From contig NC_092572.1 of the NCBI RefSeq assembly GCF_037975245.1, positions 25,021,989 through 25,081,988 on the forward strand: a stretch of DNA of 60,000 nt, read 5' to 3'. Positions within the stretch are counted from its first letter, which is position 1; each line of letters begins with the position of its first letter. This DNA comes from Apostichopus japonicus. Taxonomy: Eukaryota; Echinodermata; Holothuroidea; Aspidochirotida; Stichopodidae. Of this stretch, positions 10,941-21,694 are shown in pieces. The position numbers and the translations under genes are program-made. The notes beneath the pieces are model-generated. The model searched no databases and was not told where the DNA came from. It was given only the letters and a program-made list of their open reading frames with translations.

Positions 10941-11376
10941 TGGAATGTAGTATGTAGTTATATCCCCATCATATTACTTTAAACATTTGCTTCCATGCCT
11001 CTTTGTCTTAAGAGTAACTACTTACTTCCTGTTCATGACTTATTCACCCTACACCCACATCATATTCGTAGAAGCCCTCTTTGTCTTAATTCCATGAACT
11101 ATTCATGCTGACCCACAGATGACAACCTGTTGCATCTCATGTGTATTACAAATAAGGTTAGTCATAGCACTCGCCTATGTGCCTTAGTAATTATAAGTAA
11201 GACCAAGAGTTTATGTCACAGAGAGGTTATCGCCCCTCACAGGAAGTTGTAATGACTTAAATACTGTAGTTTTTTAATATGTAAAAGACTAAGATTCCAG
11301 ACTTCAGAGAGTGTACTTCAGATATTTTAATAACGGAGCCCAAACTAATTGAGCCGGAGCACACCCCAACGTAACA
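10941..11376 (+). repeat. 5' LTR of element C
   Basis: Begins TGGAATGTAG, ends CCAACGTAACA. Compared with the 3' LTR it lacks a ~76-80-bp segment near 11320 that contains the AATAAA signal and a 7-bp hairpin. Confidence 0.9.
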
Positions 11377-12085
11377 TGGTGCACCAACGTGGTCTTTGCG
11401 ATGTTCTCTTCGCAAAAACAAACTATGGCCGAATCATGAATGCCTAGCAGTTTACCGATTTGCCGTCTCTGCCGGAATTCCCCCCCCCCCTTTTTCTGGG
11501 ACTCTGGAAGGAACACCAGAATTTGCTGTATCGGTACATGAATACTCTTTTGTTTGTCACAGTCATTCTTTCATTGTAACATTAGTCATTCTTTCACAGC
11601 TCATACTCCAATATTTTACATTGAGTCTAACATCACTTCTATTTGTACCTTCTTGACTGCCAACGGTGTGATGGAATCGAAGCAGCTCTACAAGATGTGT
11701 GAACTTGCAGTCCTATTTGGTTCAGGATGACCACATTCCACTTGACTTGGAAACGGATGTCTCCTTTCCGACCGCCAACGAGTTCTCAAGGCATCCCCAC
11801 CTCTCAACACCGTAGATGTCCCACCAACCAGTGCAGTTTGAAAACAACATACCATCATTTAATTTAAGTCAGAACTTTCCAAGGATCTGAAAAATTGTTT
11901 CGGACACTTTATTTTAATGTTTTATTTTTAAAAGGAAAGCTCTTTTCTCTTTCGTTTTGGAATTTAAGGAAAGACAGAATCTTCCTTATTTTCTTGAATT
12001 CTAGTCCGTATATTGTGTCAGTACAGTTTAGCTTAAGTATTACCCTTATATTCTTTGTACCCCCAAACTTTAATTATCATTTAAG
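11377..12085 (+). other. Element C primer site and leader
   Basis: TGGTGCACCAACGTGG starts immediately after the LTR and is the expected primer binding site. The rest of this ~700-bp leader includes a 10-bp C tract near 11480 and no gene I can support. Confidence 0.55.
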
Positions 12086-13076
12086 ATGACAGACACTAAG
12101 ACAGGACCTTCCCTTCGTCACACAGACTTCCAACCATCTCGATGTGATGTGAAATTAATGACGATGAATCATTGGCGCATTTCCTAGCGTTTGAGGATTA
12201 TTTAGTGGCACATGACCTTAGTGACAATGCTGAAATATCTGTCATTGTCAATGTTTTCAAACGAACTCTCTCTGGTACCGCTAGATTGTGGATAGAGTGT
12301 AGAGAGTTCAAAACCATCAAGGATTTACGATATGACTTTTTAAGAAGGTTTAGCCGTAACCAATCTTACATTTAATATATTAATTCGTTTAGTAACTTAA
12401 ATTACACGAAAGGTGAAAGTGCTGACCAGCACCTGTCCAAAATTGTTCAGGCAGCTACGAAGCTAAATCATGGACCAACTCAAGTTAGGGACAAATTTTT
12501 AACTACCATCCCAAGTGACTGCCGAACGGCAATACTTATGTCGCTACCACTCGACGCCCCAGTAAAAGACATGGTTACCAAAGCACAATGCTTTTTTGAC
12601 CTTCATTCCACTCCGACCTCACAGACGGAGGTGACATTTAATATTAGTGAAAAGGACGAATCAAAATCAATTGACGAGTCTTATATCTGGCATTCAGTCC
12701 CTACAGACAACAGTTGAAAGCATGCATGCGTCCTTTCAAACACCTGAAAAGTCACAGCGTGATATTCCTTCTAGGCCTTCTCGTTCCCTTCCCGTCGATT
12801 TTCCCAAAGTCCCCGCTCGAATAGACATAGGTCCCCATTCCGAGCACCGTCCAATCGTCGTGATAACCGCAGTTCATCTCGTTTGCGATATCACAATTAA
12901 GAGCGTAGTGGCAGAATTTCTTCAAGTTCGCGTGAGAACAGACGCCCTGTCATTTGCTACTATTGTAACAAGCCAGGCCATGTTCAAGCGAAGTGCTTTT
13001 TGCGTAGAGCACATTTTGAACAAAATTATCACCAGTTCCCACAGCAAAACTTTAGGCCACCTCAGCATAATTTCAA
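12086..13076 (+). pseudogene. Element C gag, frameshifted
   Basis: An ATG at 12086 opens a short frame. The sequence shifts to the frame of 12172-12375 (capsid-like, with LSGTARLWIECREF), then to a third frame around 12380-12715. A CCHC zinc knuckle, CYYCNKPGHVQAKC, is readable at 12955-12996, but in a different register from the long 12647-13129 frame, so that 160-codon frame is mostly out of register. Gag would form the particle. At least three register changes or stops break it. Confidence 0.75.
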
Positions 13077-13545
13077 TTGTTCCAAAAATTCAAATACAGC
13101 CCAACATTTTTAGATGGGAGTTCCAATAACTGCGCTTGTTATTTAGGTACTCCCGATCATATTAACACTACCAGACAAGACATTGAACATGTAGATATTC
13201 AATTAAACTCTAGGAATTTCGCTCGAGGAAATCTTCCCGATAGGAAATCCGTACTTCTTTTATTCGATAGTGGTGCTAATCCCACTCTAATTTCCCAAAA
13301 TTTTGTATCTTCCTCAAAATATCTCTCTTCACTAAAACCACAACCTGTCCCCACTATTCACTTTAAATTAGGTAACGGTGCCTTCCTAGCAGCACATAAG
13401 AAACTATCTTTCCAAATCACTATTCAAAATCATGAATTTGAGTTTATCGCGTATGTTGCAAGCAACCTTACTGGAGTTGATTTAATTGTAGGTAATGATA
13501 CACTTTGTGAATTGAAAGGAAAACTAGATTTTGAGTCAAACATAC
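13077..13545 (+). pseudogene. Element C aspartic protease
   Basis: A frame with the retropepsin motif LLFDSGANPTLIS (catalytic Asp codon at 13266, DSG instead of the commoner DTG) and a later hydrophobic motif followed by GVDLIVGNDTL, which matches the retropepsin ILG-type segment. It processes Gag-Pol in the active element. The frame runs directly into the solo LTR inserted at 13546, and the pol frame resumes in register after it. Confidence 0.8.
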
Positions 13546-14073
13546 TGTAACGTGAATGGCCTTTATACTCATCCGTAGTAAACTGCACTTAGCTTCATAG
13601 CCAACCATGTCATGAATATTCATAATCTATTAGGATGTAATTTTAGGGGGTTAAATGTTAATTGCTGTGTTTTATAGACTAATTAAGAGAGTTATTGATT
13701 TAGTGAACCAACATTATCATTAAGTTAAATGTCTACGACATGTCTGCACATGTTTGGGGGCATAATGTTATTGTTGTTAATTAAATAGTTAAAGGGATTG
13801 TACTTCCCATGTTGTACTGTTATATTGCGTGGTATATGTACCAGAGTGAGACGGTCAAATAAACGCCTACAAAATTGTTCTTTTCTGAAGAACTGGCACT
13901 CACACACTCTAAAGTCTTGTGCGCAGAGTCATTTTTGTTGTGTGTTTGTAACCTGGCCTGGTCTCTAGTTGCTGCCCTGCGGTGGTTAACTGATACACAG
14001 GCTAGCAACGATTTCTCCACACAGATCCTCTGGCAGTATTCTTGGCCATGCTGAGGACCCTCGGAACGCAACA
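13546..14073. mobile_element. Solo LTR of another retrotransposon inside element C
   Basis: A 528-bp block with ends TGTAAC and GCAACA, flanked by ATAC at 13542-13545 and 14074-14077. It contains AATAAA near 13858. No internal coding region is present, so it is a solo LTR. It does not match the LTRs of A, B or C. Removing it with one ATAC leaves the surrounding pol frame open, so the insertion is precise. Confidence 0.8.
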
Positions 14074-14675
14074 ATACTTCGTCTTAAGAAATCAAAATAT
14101 TATGTCCGCCCAGTACGACGGACTGTACTTGGACCAGGAGAAATCAAATGTGTATTACTAAAAGTTCGTATCCCAACACCATTAAAGAATTCGGAAATCC
14201 CCTTGCATACTATATAGGAATGTGTAACTACATATGTCCTTCCCCTTGTCAAGTTTCACCGAGGTCAAACTCGACTTCTTCTAACAAATGCAACTCGCAA
14301 ACCAATTGCCTTTTCTTCTTCAAATTCTGTAGCATACTTTGATTTCAACGACTGTATAACAGTTTTACAAGAATTTCCAACAGATCACCTTAATGCCCTT
14401 TCTGAAGTTGTAACCTCTACATCTAAAATGACAGGAACACAAACGTCTCATGAGAGATTACGTATTCGTCAATTTATTACGCTATTCCCACTTAGAAAAC
14501 AACGACCCTTACATTGACCTCACCGAGCGCGAAGTTATTCGTAAATGTATTCACCTCCATGACAGCGTGTTAGATCCCCAAGAGAAAACCTCCTTTTACC
14601 AAGATTTAGATAATCACAGAGAAGCATTTTCTCTGTATGGTGAAATTTCCAGTTGCCCAAACTTACATTTCAAGT
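14074..14675 (+). pseudogene. Element C pol linker between protease and RT
   Basis: Pol-type coding sequence resumes in register right after the solo LTR and runs with frame changes through 14450-14677. No catalytic motif is recognised; it corresponds to the protease-RT connection of Ty3/Gypsy Pol. Confidence 0.5.
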
Positions 14676-15600
14676 AGATATTAAACTCACTGATACTAAC
14701 CCGTTTTTCATCCGCCCTTACGTAACTTCTGACTCAGACAAACGAACAGTTGACAAAGAACTAGGAAAGTTAGTCAAATTAGGAATTTTAGGAAAAGGTC
14801 ATAAATCCTAATCTTCCCCCGTCTTTCTAATTTCCAAGAAAGATAGTCAAGAAAAGAGAGTCGTAACTGATTTTCGACATTTGAACAATCGTATCAAGAG
14901 TCTCAATCACCCATTTCCGTTACTGAATGAAACTCTTAGAACCATTAGTTACTCCAACGCAAATGTTCTCAGTGTCTTAGATTTAAAATTTGCCTTCTTT
15001 TGCCTTCCACTCAGCGAGCATGCCCAACAGTACACCGGTATTGCCTCTTATCATGGTGGACAACACTATTACTACAAACGTTTACCACAAAGATTGAACA
15101 TTTCACCTGCAATTTTTCAAGCCAAAATGGATGAAATTCTTGCAGATATCCCCAATGCCTCACAGTTTTGCATTAGTAATCACGATGACATCATAGTTTT
15201 TAGCAAGGATACAAAGAGCCATCGAAAACAGTTGTTATCGATTTTTCAGGCCCTAATTGCACATGGTTTGAAAATTTCTCCCAAGAAATGTAAACTTTTT
15301 CGAAATGAAGTAACATATATGGGTCACCTTATTACACTTAATTCTAAAGGCCAAGCTTGTATTCAATCATTTAACAACCGTTGCACAGCTATAAGAAACA
15401 CACCCGTCCCGAAAACGCCTAAAGCAGTGAAACGCTTCATAGGTGCAGTTAACTATGTTTCTAATTTCTTCCCCAAAGTTCAGGAAAGTTTGCGTCCCCT
15501 TCATCGTTTGAGTCGCAAACGTAAAGACTTTAAATGGTCTACGGATCATCAAAAAGCTTTTGAAGCCATCAGAGAATTAATGAGTCGACCACCCATTCTA
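14676..15600 (+). pseudogene. Element C reverse transcriptase
   Basis: RT begins near 14676 with the VxLxDTNPFFIRPY and VVTDFRHLN-type motifs. An in-frame stop lies at about 14808, and the long frame from 14881 contains VLDLKFAFFCLPL, the catalytic region and TYMGHLIT. The active site reads NHDDI (His-Asp-Asp codons at 15181-15189), so both metal-binding Asp remain but the usual Tyr-x preceding them is replaced. The thumb and connection FKWSTDHQKAFEAI follows. RNase H continues in the same frame. Confidence 0.85.
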
Positions 15601-16010
15601 CATATACCTAAGAAACAAGGTAGATTTACTCTGTATAGTGACACCTCTAGGACTGCCACAGGTTTATACCTCACACATGTTAAGGTAATGAACACATTAT
15701 TGGTTATTACTCAAAGGTACTCCCAGATGCGTGTAAAAGATACAGTGTAACAGAGTTAGAAATGTTCGGTCTTCTCATAAATATCACCGCCTTCAAACAT
15801 TTATTAGGACATTGTGAGTTTGATGCTGTTGTAGATCATTCAGCATTAGTTCAACTAATGAGATCAAAACATGCACCACCATCAGCCCGTTTAGGTAAAT
15901 TACTTTTTCGTTTATCGGATTATGATGTTATTGTTCGATACGAGAAAGGATCTGATATCCCACTTGCTGATTTTCTCTCCCGTGCCCCGCAGACCGACGA
16001 TTCTGAAATT
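15601..16010 (+). pseudogene. Element C RNase H, frameshifted
   Basis: The first catalytic strand is FTLYSDTSRTATG near 15625-15665. The frame stops at 15750 and the domain continues in another register at 15762-16010 with VVDHSALVQL and a final YEKGSDIPLADFLSRAP, the usual end of Gypsy RNase H. The enzyme degrades the RNA strand during copying. The frameshift at about 15740-15760 inactivates it. Confidence 0.8.
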
Positions 16011-16450
16011 GATCAAGTTGTTCCATTAGCATTCAGTTCAATATCTGAATTACCCCCTGAACAATCAGAACTTATCCTAAACAGTGATGAAGATAATCTT
16101 CATCCGATTATGACCAGTTCTAAAGCCAGATCAATGGGCATCACTGTTCCCGAATTATTTGCACCCCAAAATAACCGCAAAACACGTGCAACTACTTCCG
16201 CTTATTCTGCCCCTAGACCTGCTAACACCGACCCAGTAAACTCAACTTCCCGAGGTTCACGAAACTCGTCACCTCATCTCCCACAACAAGGTAAAGCAAC
16301 ATCAGCCTCGTCTTCTGACCCTTTTCAGTCCTCAACGACACCTGTAACCTTTCCCCACGTCCTATTGTCCACCCCATCCCCACTCCTCCGATTTCACAGC
16401 CAGAACCAAAACTAGTCGATCGATCTGAGACAGACACTACTTGTGATCCT
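16011..16450 (+). pseudogene. Element C RNase H-integrase tether
   Basis: A low-complexity Ser/Thr/Pro-rich stretch in the frame of 15762-16415, then a frame change near 16415-16460. Such disordered tethers separate RNase H from integrase in Pol. No further motif is seen. Confidence 0.55.
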
Positions 16451-17655
16451 CCCCCAGACTTGTACGTTCCACCGACACCTATAATTACGAAAATAGACAA
16501 TCTTGTAACTAGACATATTCCTAAGCAACAGGAATTGGACAAGATTATGAAGAAAATACAAAAGAAAATCATTCATGACTATAATTTACCATTAGATGTG
16601 AAGAAACTACGACTACTACAAGAGACTGACCCTCACTTTAAACCAATTTACGACTTTCTTGCTCATGATATATTGCCTTCTAAACCTAAGTCTGCACGCT
16701 CTGTTCGCCTGCAATCAGAACAATATATCCTTTGCAATGGTCTTTTATTTCGTTTATGTATTAATGAGAATACGAATAAGTTAGAGCGATCTACGCTCCA
16801 GCTTGTCATTCCTGAAACGATAGCAGATAGTATCATCTCTACATATCATGATAATCTTTTGAGCAATCACCAAGGTGTGATGCGTACATATTTAACAATT
16901 CGTAGAACATTCTATTTCCGTAATATGTTTAAAAGGATATCAAATTACGTTCAAGCTTGCTTACGATGTCAACAATTTCGTACTAAGAAAGATACACTAA
17001 GACAATATTTCCCCAGTATCCCAGAATCATATCGACCATTTGATAGATTGAGTATGGATTTTAAGACAAGGCCCACTTCAGTATCAGGATTCAAGCACCT
17101 CATTATACTTTGTGATGAGATCACACGTTTCGTTATTTGTGTTCTCCTTAAAACAATAGACGCACAAACAGTATGTGAAGCATTAATTCAGAAAGTTGTA
17201 TCCATATTTGGTCCCCCATAATTACTTGTAAACGATGCCGCAACTTCCCTTACTGGTAAATTACTATCCCTTCTTTGTAAGACATTAGGAATAGAACAGA
17301 AAACAGTTAGTGTTTGTAATCACGGTAGTCTTCAAGTAGAACGACATATTCAGACACTCTCAAATTTTCTAAAGGTTAATTTAAATCAGTTCGGCAATGA
17401 TTGGGTTCGATATGTTTCAACAATCTGTTATGCTTACAACTCATTCAGTTCACAACATTTAGGCAACTATAGCCCGTATGAATTAGTTTTTGCACGAAAA
17501 CCAGCTGACCTTACCAAAGTCAACTTTGACCCCATTTCAGGTTTACCTCACTCTTATCAAGAGTATGTATCTTTGTTAAAGAAACGTTTTGACCACCTTT
17601 CGCACACAATGTTAGAATTGCAGAGAAGCAAGCAAAACAGTCAGAATGTCAAAGT
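16451..17655 (+). pseudogene. Element C integrase: zinc finger and catalytic core
   Basis: The frame 16460-17221 holds an HHCC finger (His pair near 16850-16875, Cys pair in ACLRCQQF) and the start of the DDE core (Asp at 17056 in SMDF). A stop at 17219-17221 interrupts it. The same frame continues with the second Asp (VNDAAT, near 17233) and the Glu (VERHIQTL, near 17340), to about 17655. There a 620-bp insert separates it from the C-terminal module. Confidence 0.8.
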
Positions 17656-18275
17656 TTTAGTGGGTTTTTTACATTTATAAACTCACCTTTTTTTTCTTCA
17701 CAGTTCTTTCTAACCAGTGCCAGTTTTCATAAGAAGGGCGTCGCTGGGGCCTGGCGCAGAACAGCGATAGTTTCTTCCTCAAAACATATATCGATAAATA
17801 TTACTCAATACACAATGAAAATGGTATTATATAGTTAATGTTCCTCAAACAAAATATAGAAAACGGGACAACTCAAAATACTCTTGTAACCACTAATCCA
17901 ATCGATACGTTGTTTAATAATTAAGTCGTGAAAGTCGTGATCCTCAGAATGAAATCAAAGAAGAATTCCAATATACGTGCACTGATGCATTAATGATAGA
18001 TCCCGGACTAATTAATATGAATTAAAAGCGGAACATCCAATATAAATGATCGTAGATGCAATAAATGAAAAACACTTGTTATCGAGCGTGAATCCGATAT
18101 GAGAATGTCATCTTGGGAAAAACTCCTCTTTTTGGCCAAAGACTCGTTCCTAACGGTTGAGTCACACAACCCGGGGTCAGGGGTTAATCGCTTATGTCCA
18201 TTTGCCCCGAGAGTAATGAAAAATGAGATATTTAGTAAAAACCGACAATGCCTGAAATTCCAAAGTAGGTCGCTA
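17656..18275. mobile_element. Unidentified 620-bp insert in element C integrase
   Basis: CAAAGT occurs on both sides (17650-17655 and 18276-18281), and the integrase frame is continuous if the insert and one copy are taken out. The ends show no clear inverted repeat and no reverse-transcriptase or transposase frame is present. The best reading is a non-autonomous mobile element of unknown class with a 6-bp target duplication. Confidence 0.55.
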
Positions 18276-19041
18276 CAAAGTAACCAACGAGCTTACTAAA
18301 AGCCCTATGTATACCTTAGGACAATTAGTTTATTTATATAGGCCATCCTCTTCTGCTGTACATTCCAACTCCAGGAAAATAACTGCAGAATGGTGCGGTC
18401 CTTTGGTAATATACCAAGTATTAGATCGTACTCACTACCTATTGTCGACCCTCAATGGAGAAGTATTACATGATGTATTTCATTTTAATAGATTAAAACC
18501 GTGCTACTTACATGCGTCGAATGAGAAACAAAATATTACGACCATCAACAAACTCAAAAAGGTTTTGCAGAAACGACAAGGTGAAGATAATACTGTAACA
18601 ATACAGCAGTTAAAAGACGCCTTGAAAAGTGGTCGTACAAAGAGAGATTCTCTTCATGCTCTAATGCCCCAGACAGTGCAATTTTGCGATGAAAACAAAT
18701 GTTTTCTTAAGACAATCTCTCCCAAGGATGTACTGTGTATAACAAAGGTACCCCCAATTGATCTTACCCTTATGTTCAATGCAGAGAAATTAACAAAAAT
18801 ATCGCAAGTCCTGTACCATTGAATCAAAAAGATATAGACCGGAACCATAAGTTCTCTAAAAATATCAATTTCCCAAGGATTTGAAATCATTCGAGCACGA
18901 TATTTAGCAGGACATTTACAATGTCTTCTTTCTCTTCGTACTTCTGATAGCGATCACTCCACACACACATTTTGGTGGAATGTTGATCGATATTCTGGAA
19001 ATAATGACATCATAGATACTTTACTTGAACTGAAAGTTTAA
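18276..19041 (+). pseudogene. Element C integrase C-terminal GPY/F module and extra tail
   Basis: The frame 18307-18822 has the Gypsy integrase C-terminal signature: TLGQLVYLYRP, then WCGPLVIYQVLD and DVFHFNRLKPCY. This module binds DNA near the LTR ends. It is followed by a long charged linker, a stop at 18820, and, in another register (about 18870-19041), a tail with FEIIRARYLAGH and THTFWWNVDRY. That Trp-Trp tail is coding-like but I do not recognise its domain. Confidence 0.7.
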
Positions 19042-19770
19042 ATTCGAGGTAATCCCGAGAGGATCTTATCTCAATTGTTTTCTCATTCAGAGAGAAAGAA
19101 GAATTCATAGAGAGTTCAACTTTAAAGAGGTTCAGTTGAAATTGTTATGTTTCACTTATGTTTGAACTTGATCGTATCATTTTGAGATGTTATGTCAAAC
19201 TTAATTACAGTAAAGTAAAGTTAAGTTTAATTACGTTATTACGTTATTTCATTATTCATTTTTCGATATAACATTTGAATTTCATGTTTGTATCATATTT
19301 GTTTTGATGAATTATTCTACAATATATAAAAAGTCAAGACTTGTTATCAAAGCTAATGACTTTAGAATTGGTGTATTTTCGCGAAGAGATTCATTCTGGT
19401 TTATCCATGAGAAATGTAGGTTGGATGTGAAGTTCAAGTTATTACAGATGTTAAATATTCTGTACTTGCCTTTATGGTAGTCTTCACGGTAATCCAAAGC
19501 GCGCCAACTTTCTCGGTTATTGTAAAATATACCATCGAAGTATAATTTTATGGATGAATAATTCATCTGATACCTTACATTACAAGGTTAAAGAGTTTTT
19601 TCGCTAACGACTATTTTTACCATTTTAAATTTCTGATACACATTCTTCTCTCAATGTATATATATATTTTTTTCGCCTCGTATTCATTAATGTTGTATTC
19701 CATTTTACTTTTCTTTTCTTGCTTTACAATTTCACTTGAGTTCAATTGTTCAGCAAAATTCCAAAAGGGA
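19042..19770 (+). other. Element C 3' untranslated region and polypurine tract
   Basis: AT-rich and without a supported gene. The last bases, CCAAAAGGGA (19761-19770), are the likely polypurine tract directly before the LTR. Confidence 0.6.
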
Positions 19771-20283
19771 TGTAATGCAGTATGTAGTTATATCCCCATC
19801 ATATTACTTTAAACATTTGCTTCCATGCCTCTTTGTCTTAAGAGTAACTACTTACTTCCTGTTCATGACTTATTCACCCTACACCCACATCATATTCGTA
19901 GAAGCCCTCTTTGTCTTAATTCCATGAACTATTCATGCTGACCCACAGATGACAACCTGTTGCATCTCATGTGTATTACAAATAAGGTTAGTCATAGCAC
20001 TCGCCTATGTGCCTTAGTAATTATAAGTAAGACCAAGAGTTTATGTCACAGAGAGGTTATCGCCCCCTCACAGTGAGTTGTAATGACTTAAATACTGTAG
20101 TTTTTTAATATGTAAAAGACTAAGATTCCAGACTTCAGAGAGTGTACTTCAGATACACTCCAGCAATAAAGCTTATACTCTACAATCATATCTTTGTCTG
20201 GAGTTTCTCTTTATCTGTTGTTCATTGTACTTTTTAATAACGGAGCCCAAACTAATTGAGCCGGAGCACACCCCAACGTAACA
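19771..20283 (+). repeat. 3' LTR of element C
   Basis: Begins TGTAATGCAG, ends CCAACGTAACA. It includes the AATAAA at about 20165, enclosed by the inverted repeat ACTCCAG/CTGGAGT (20157-20163 and 20198-20204). A solo copy lies on the minus strand at 42588-43067. Confidence 0.9.
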
Positions 20284-21279
20284 ATAGGGCAAGGAATTAT
20301 CTGAACTGCAATTTTGGTTAAAGAGAAAAGGAAAAGGAAAAGGAAAACCATAATTTAAGCATTTCTTCATCTTTTGAGCAAAGCTCGGGAAGATTCCGAG
20401 AAAGCGTTACTTTGAGTTGGTACTTATGAAAACATATAAGAGATTAGTCATTAAGACACTTTAAAGTGGAATATCATCGTTGATGAAGGAGTACAGTAAC
20501 CAAAAGTTAAGAACTTATGAATCTCATAAAGTGTTAATATTTCATTCGTAAATCATGATTGTGTTGTTACCATACTATGACAGGGGAATTGTTATAGTCA
20601 TGATGAAAGTTGGTACGTATTGTTTTTAGTTTCATTAATGTTAAATATGTAATTTTTTAATTGTTCAATATCACATCTTTAAGGTAAAATTTACATTTTG
20701 GAACATGTATTATAAAATGGTCGGAATCTTTATATTTCAGTTGATCAATTCGGAGGCTTACTTCACCACCTGGGGGCGTGTGTGTTCCCGTTTATACCTT
20801 CGACTTATCTTCAAACCAACCTCTTGTTCCCGAGATTGGAGCGTTTGGAACTAACACTAGACACTATATACCTGTGTACTACTATACGGGTTTGAGTATT
20901 AACATCATAAAGAAAGAGACGCTCCATTGACTTTAATTAGGCATTAATAGTGGTGAAAGAAAAACAATGAAAACAAACGGGAAATTGTGCATTCCCTCCT
21001 CAGTGATATATTCTGTACCAATTAAGTGAAATGCTTTTCGTATAAAGTAAGCGGGGACAAAATTTTGTACCCGAAGAAAGATATCGCCGATTAGAAAATT
21101 TCAGTTGAAATTAATGCAGAAACCTTAGCTTACAATTAATTGGTTCCATTTGTACTTTATTTTGTTGTCAATAAATATTGATTGATCAAGCTAGTCCGAA
21201 TTCGTTATTATATTCTATTCCATTATTCTCGATTCGTCTTAAACTAATTCAGTGATCATTTATTTTGGAAGCGGTCACA
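20284..21279 (+). repeat. 5' LTR of element B, second part
   Basis: 20284-20450 continues the homology with 28060-28200 that was interrupted at 10940. The rest, to about 21279, is inferred to be LTR because a primer-site-like sequence follows and AATAAA occurs at about 21169. This part is not present in the truncated 3' LTR, so its extent cannot be checked in the window. Confidence 0.6.
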
Positions 21280-21283
21280 ACTA

Positions 21284-21300
21284 TTGGGGGCCTATCCGGA
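21284..21300 (+). other. Primer binding site of element B
   Basis: TTGGGGGCCTATCCGGA follows the LTR end and resembles the TGGGGGCTCGTCC-type primer sites of several Gypsy and retroviral elements. Confidence 0.55.
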
Positions 21301-21694
21301 TAAAACAAGCCGAAACGATATTAGGTATTTAAAAGAGAACATGTAACAACAGAATATGGAAACTTAATTCTTAAGGATTGTACCTTTGAAACGCAATTTA
21401 TCACGATATGCATTTCTGATAGTTTACAGGTTGTCAGACAACACCCGAGCACTTTCTCTTGACATCCTTGATACCTCCATCAATCGCACGTGCGAACGCC
21501 TGGTAACAGATAGACGGTCTGGTGAAGACAGATCATACACGGCCATGAGTGGGTATGTGGAATTGAATGTCCATTTTATTTACTGCTGCAAAAGTGATTG
21601 AGTATTTGATACATTATTGATAATAGAGATTGAAAAGATATTGGAGATAGGGAAACTGTTAGGTCTAATGGCGACAGAATTATAAAGTTTATTT

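Larger units (their letters stand above)
10941..20283 (+). mobile_element. Ty3/Gypsy LTR retrotransposon, family C, structurally complete
   Basis: Nearly identical LTRs (10941-11376 and 19771-20283) flank gag with a CCHC knuckle, DSG protease, RT, RNase H, integrase with an HHCC finger, DDE core and GPY/F module, and a polypurine tract. The 4-bp sequence ATAG is duplicated at 10937-10940 and 20284-20287. The related LTR at 28040-28060 has this site uninterrupted, which confirms the insertion. Coding frames carry stops and frameshifts plus two secondary insertions. The LTR pair differs at only about four sites besides one 76-80-bp deletion. Confidence 0.9.

Noticed and set aside
12647-13129. 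160-codon frame as an intact gag protein
   Set aside because: The zinc knuckle at 12955-12996 lies in a different register, so most of this frame is out of phase.
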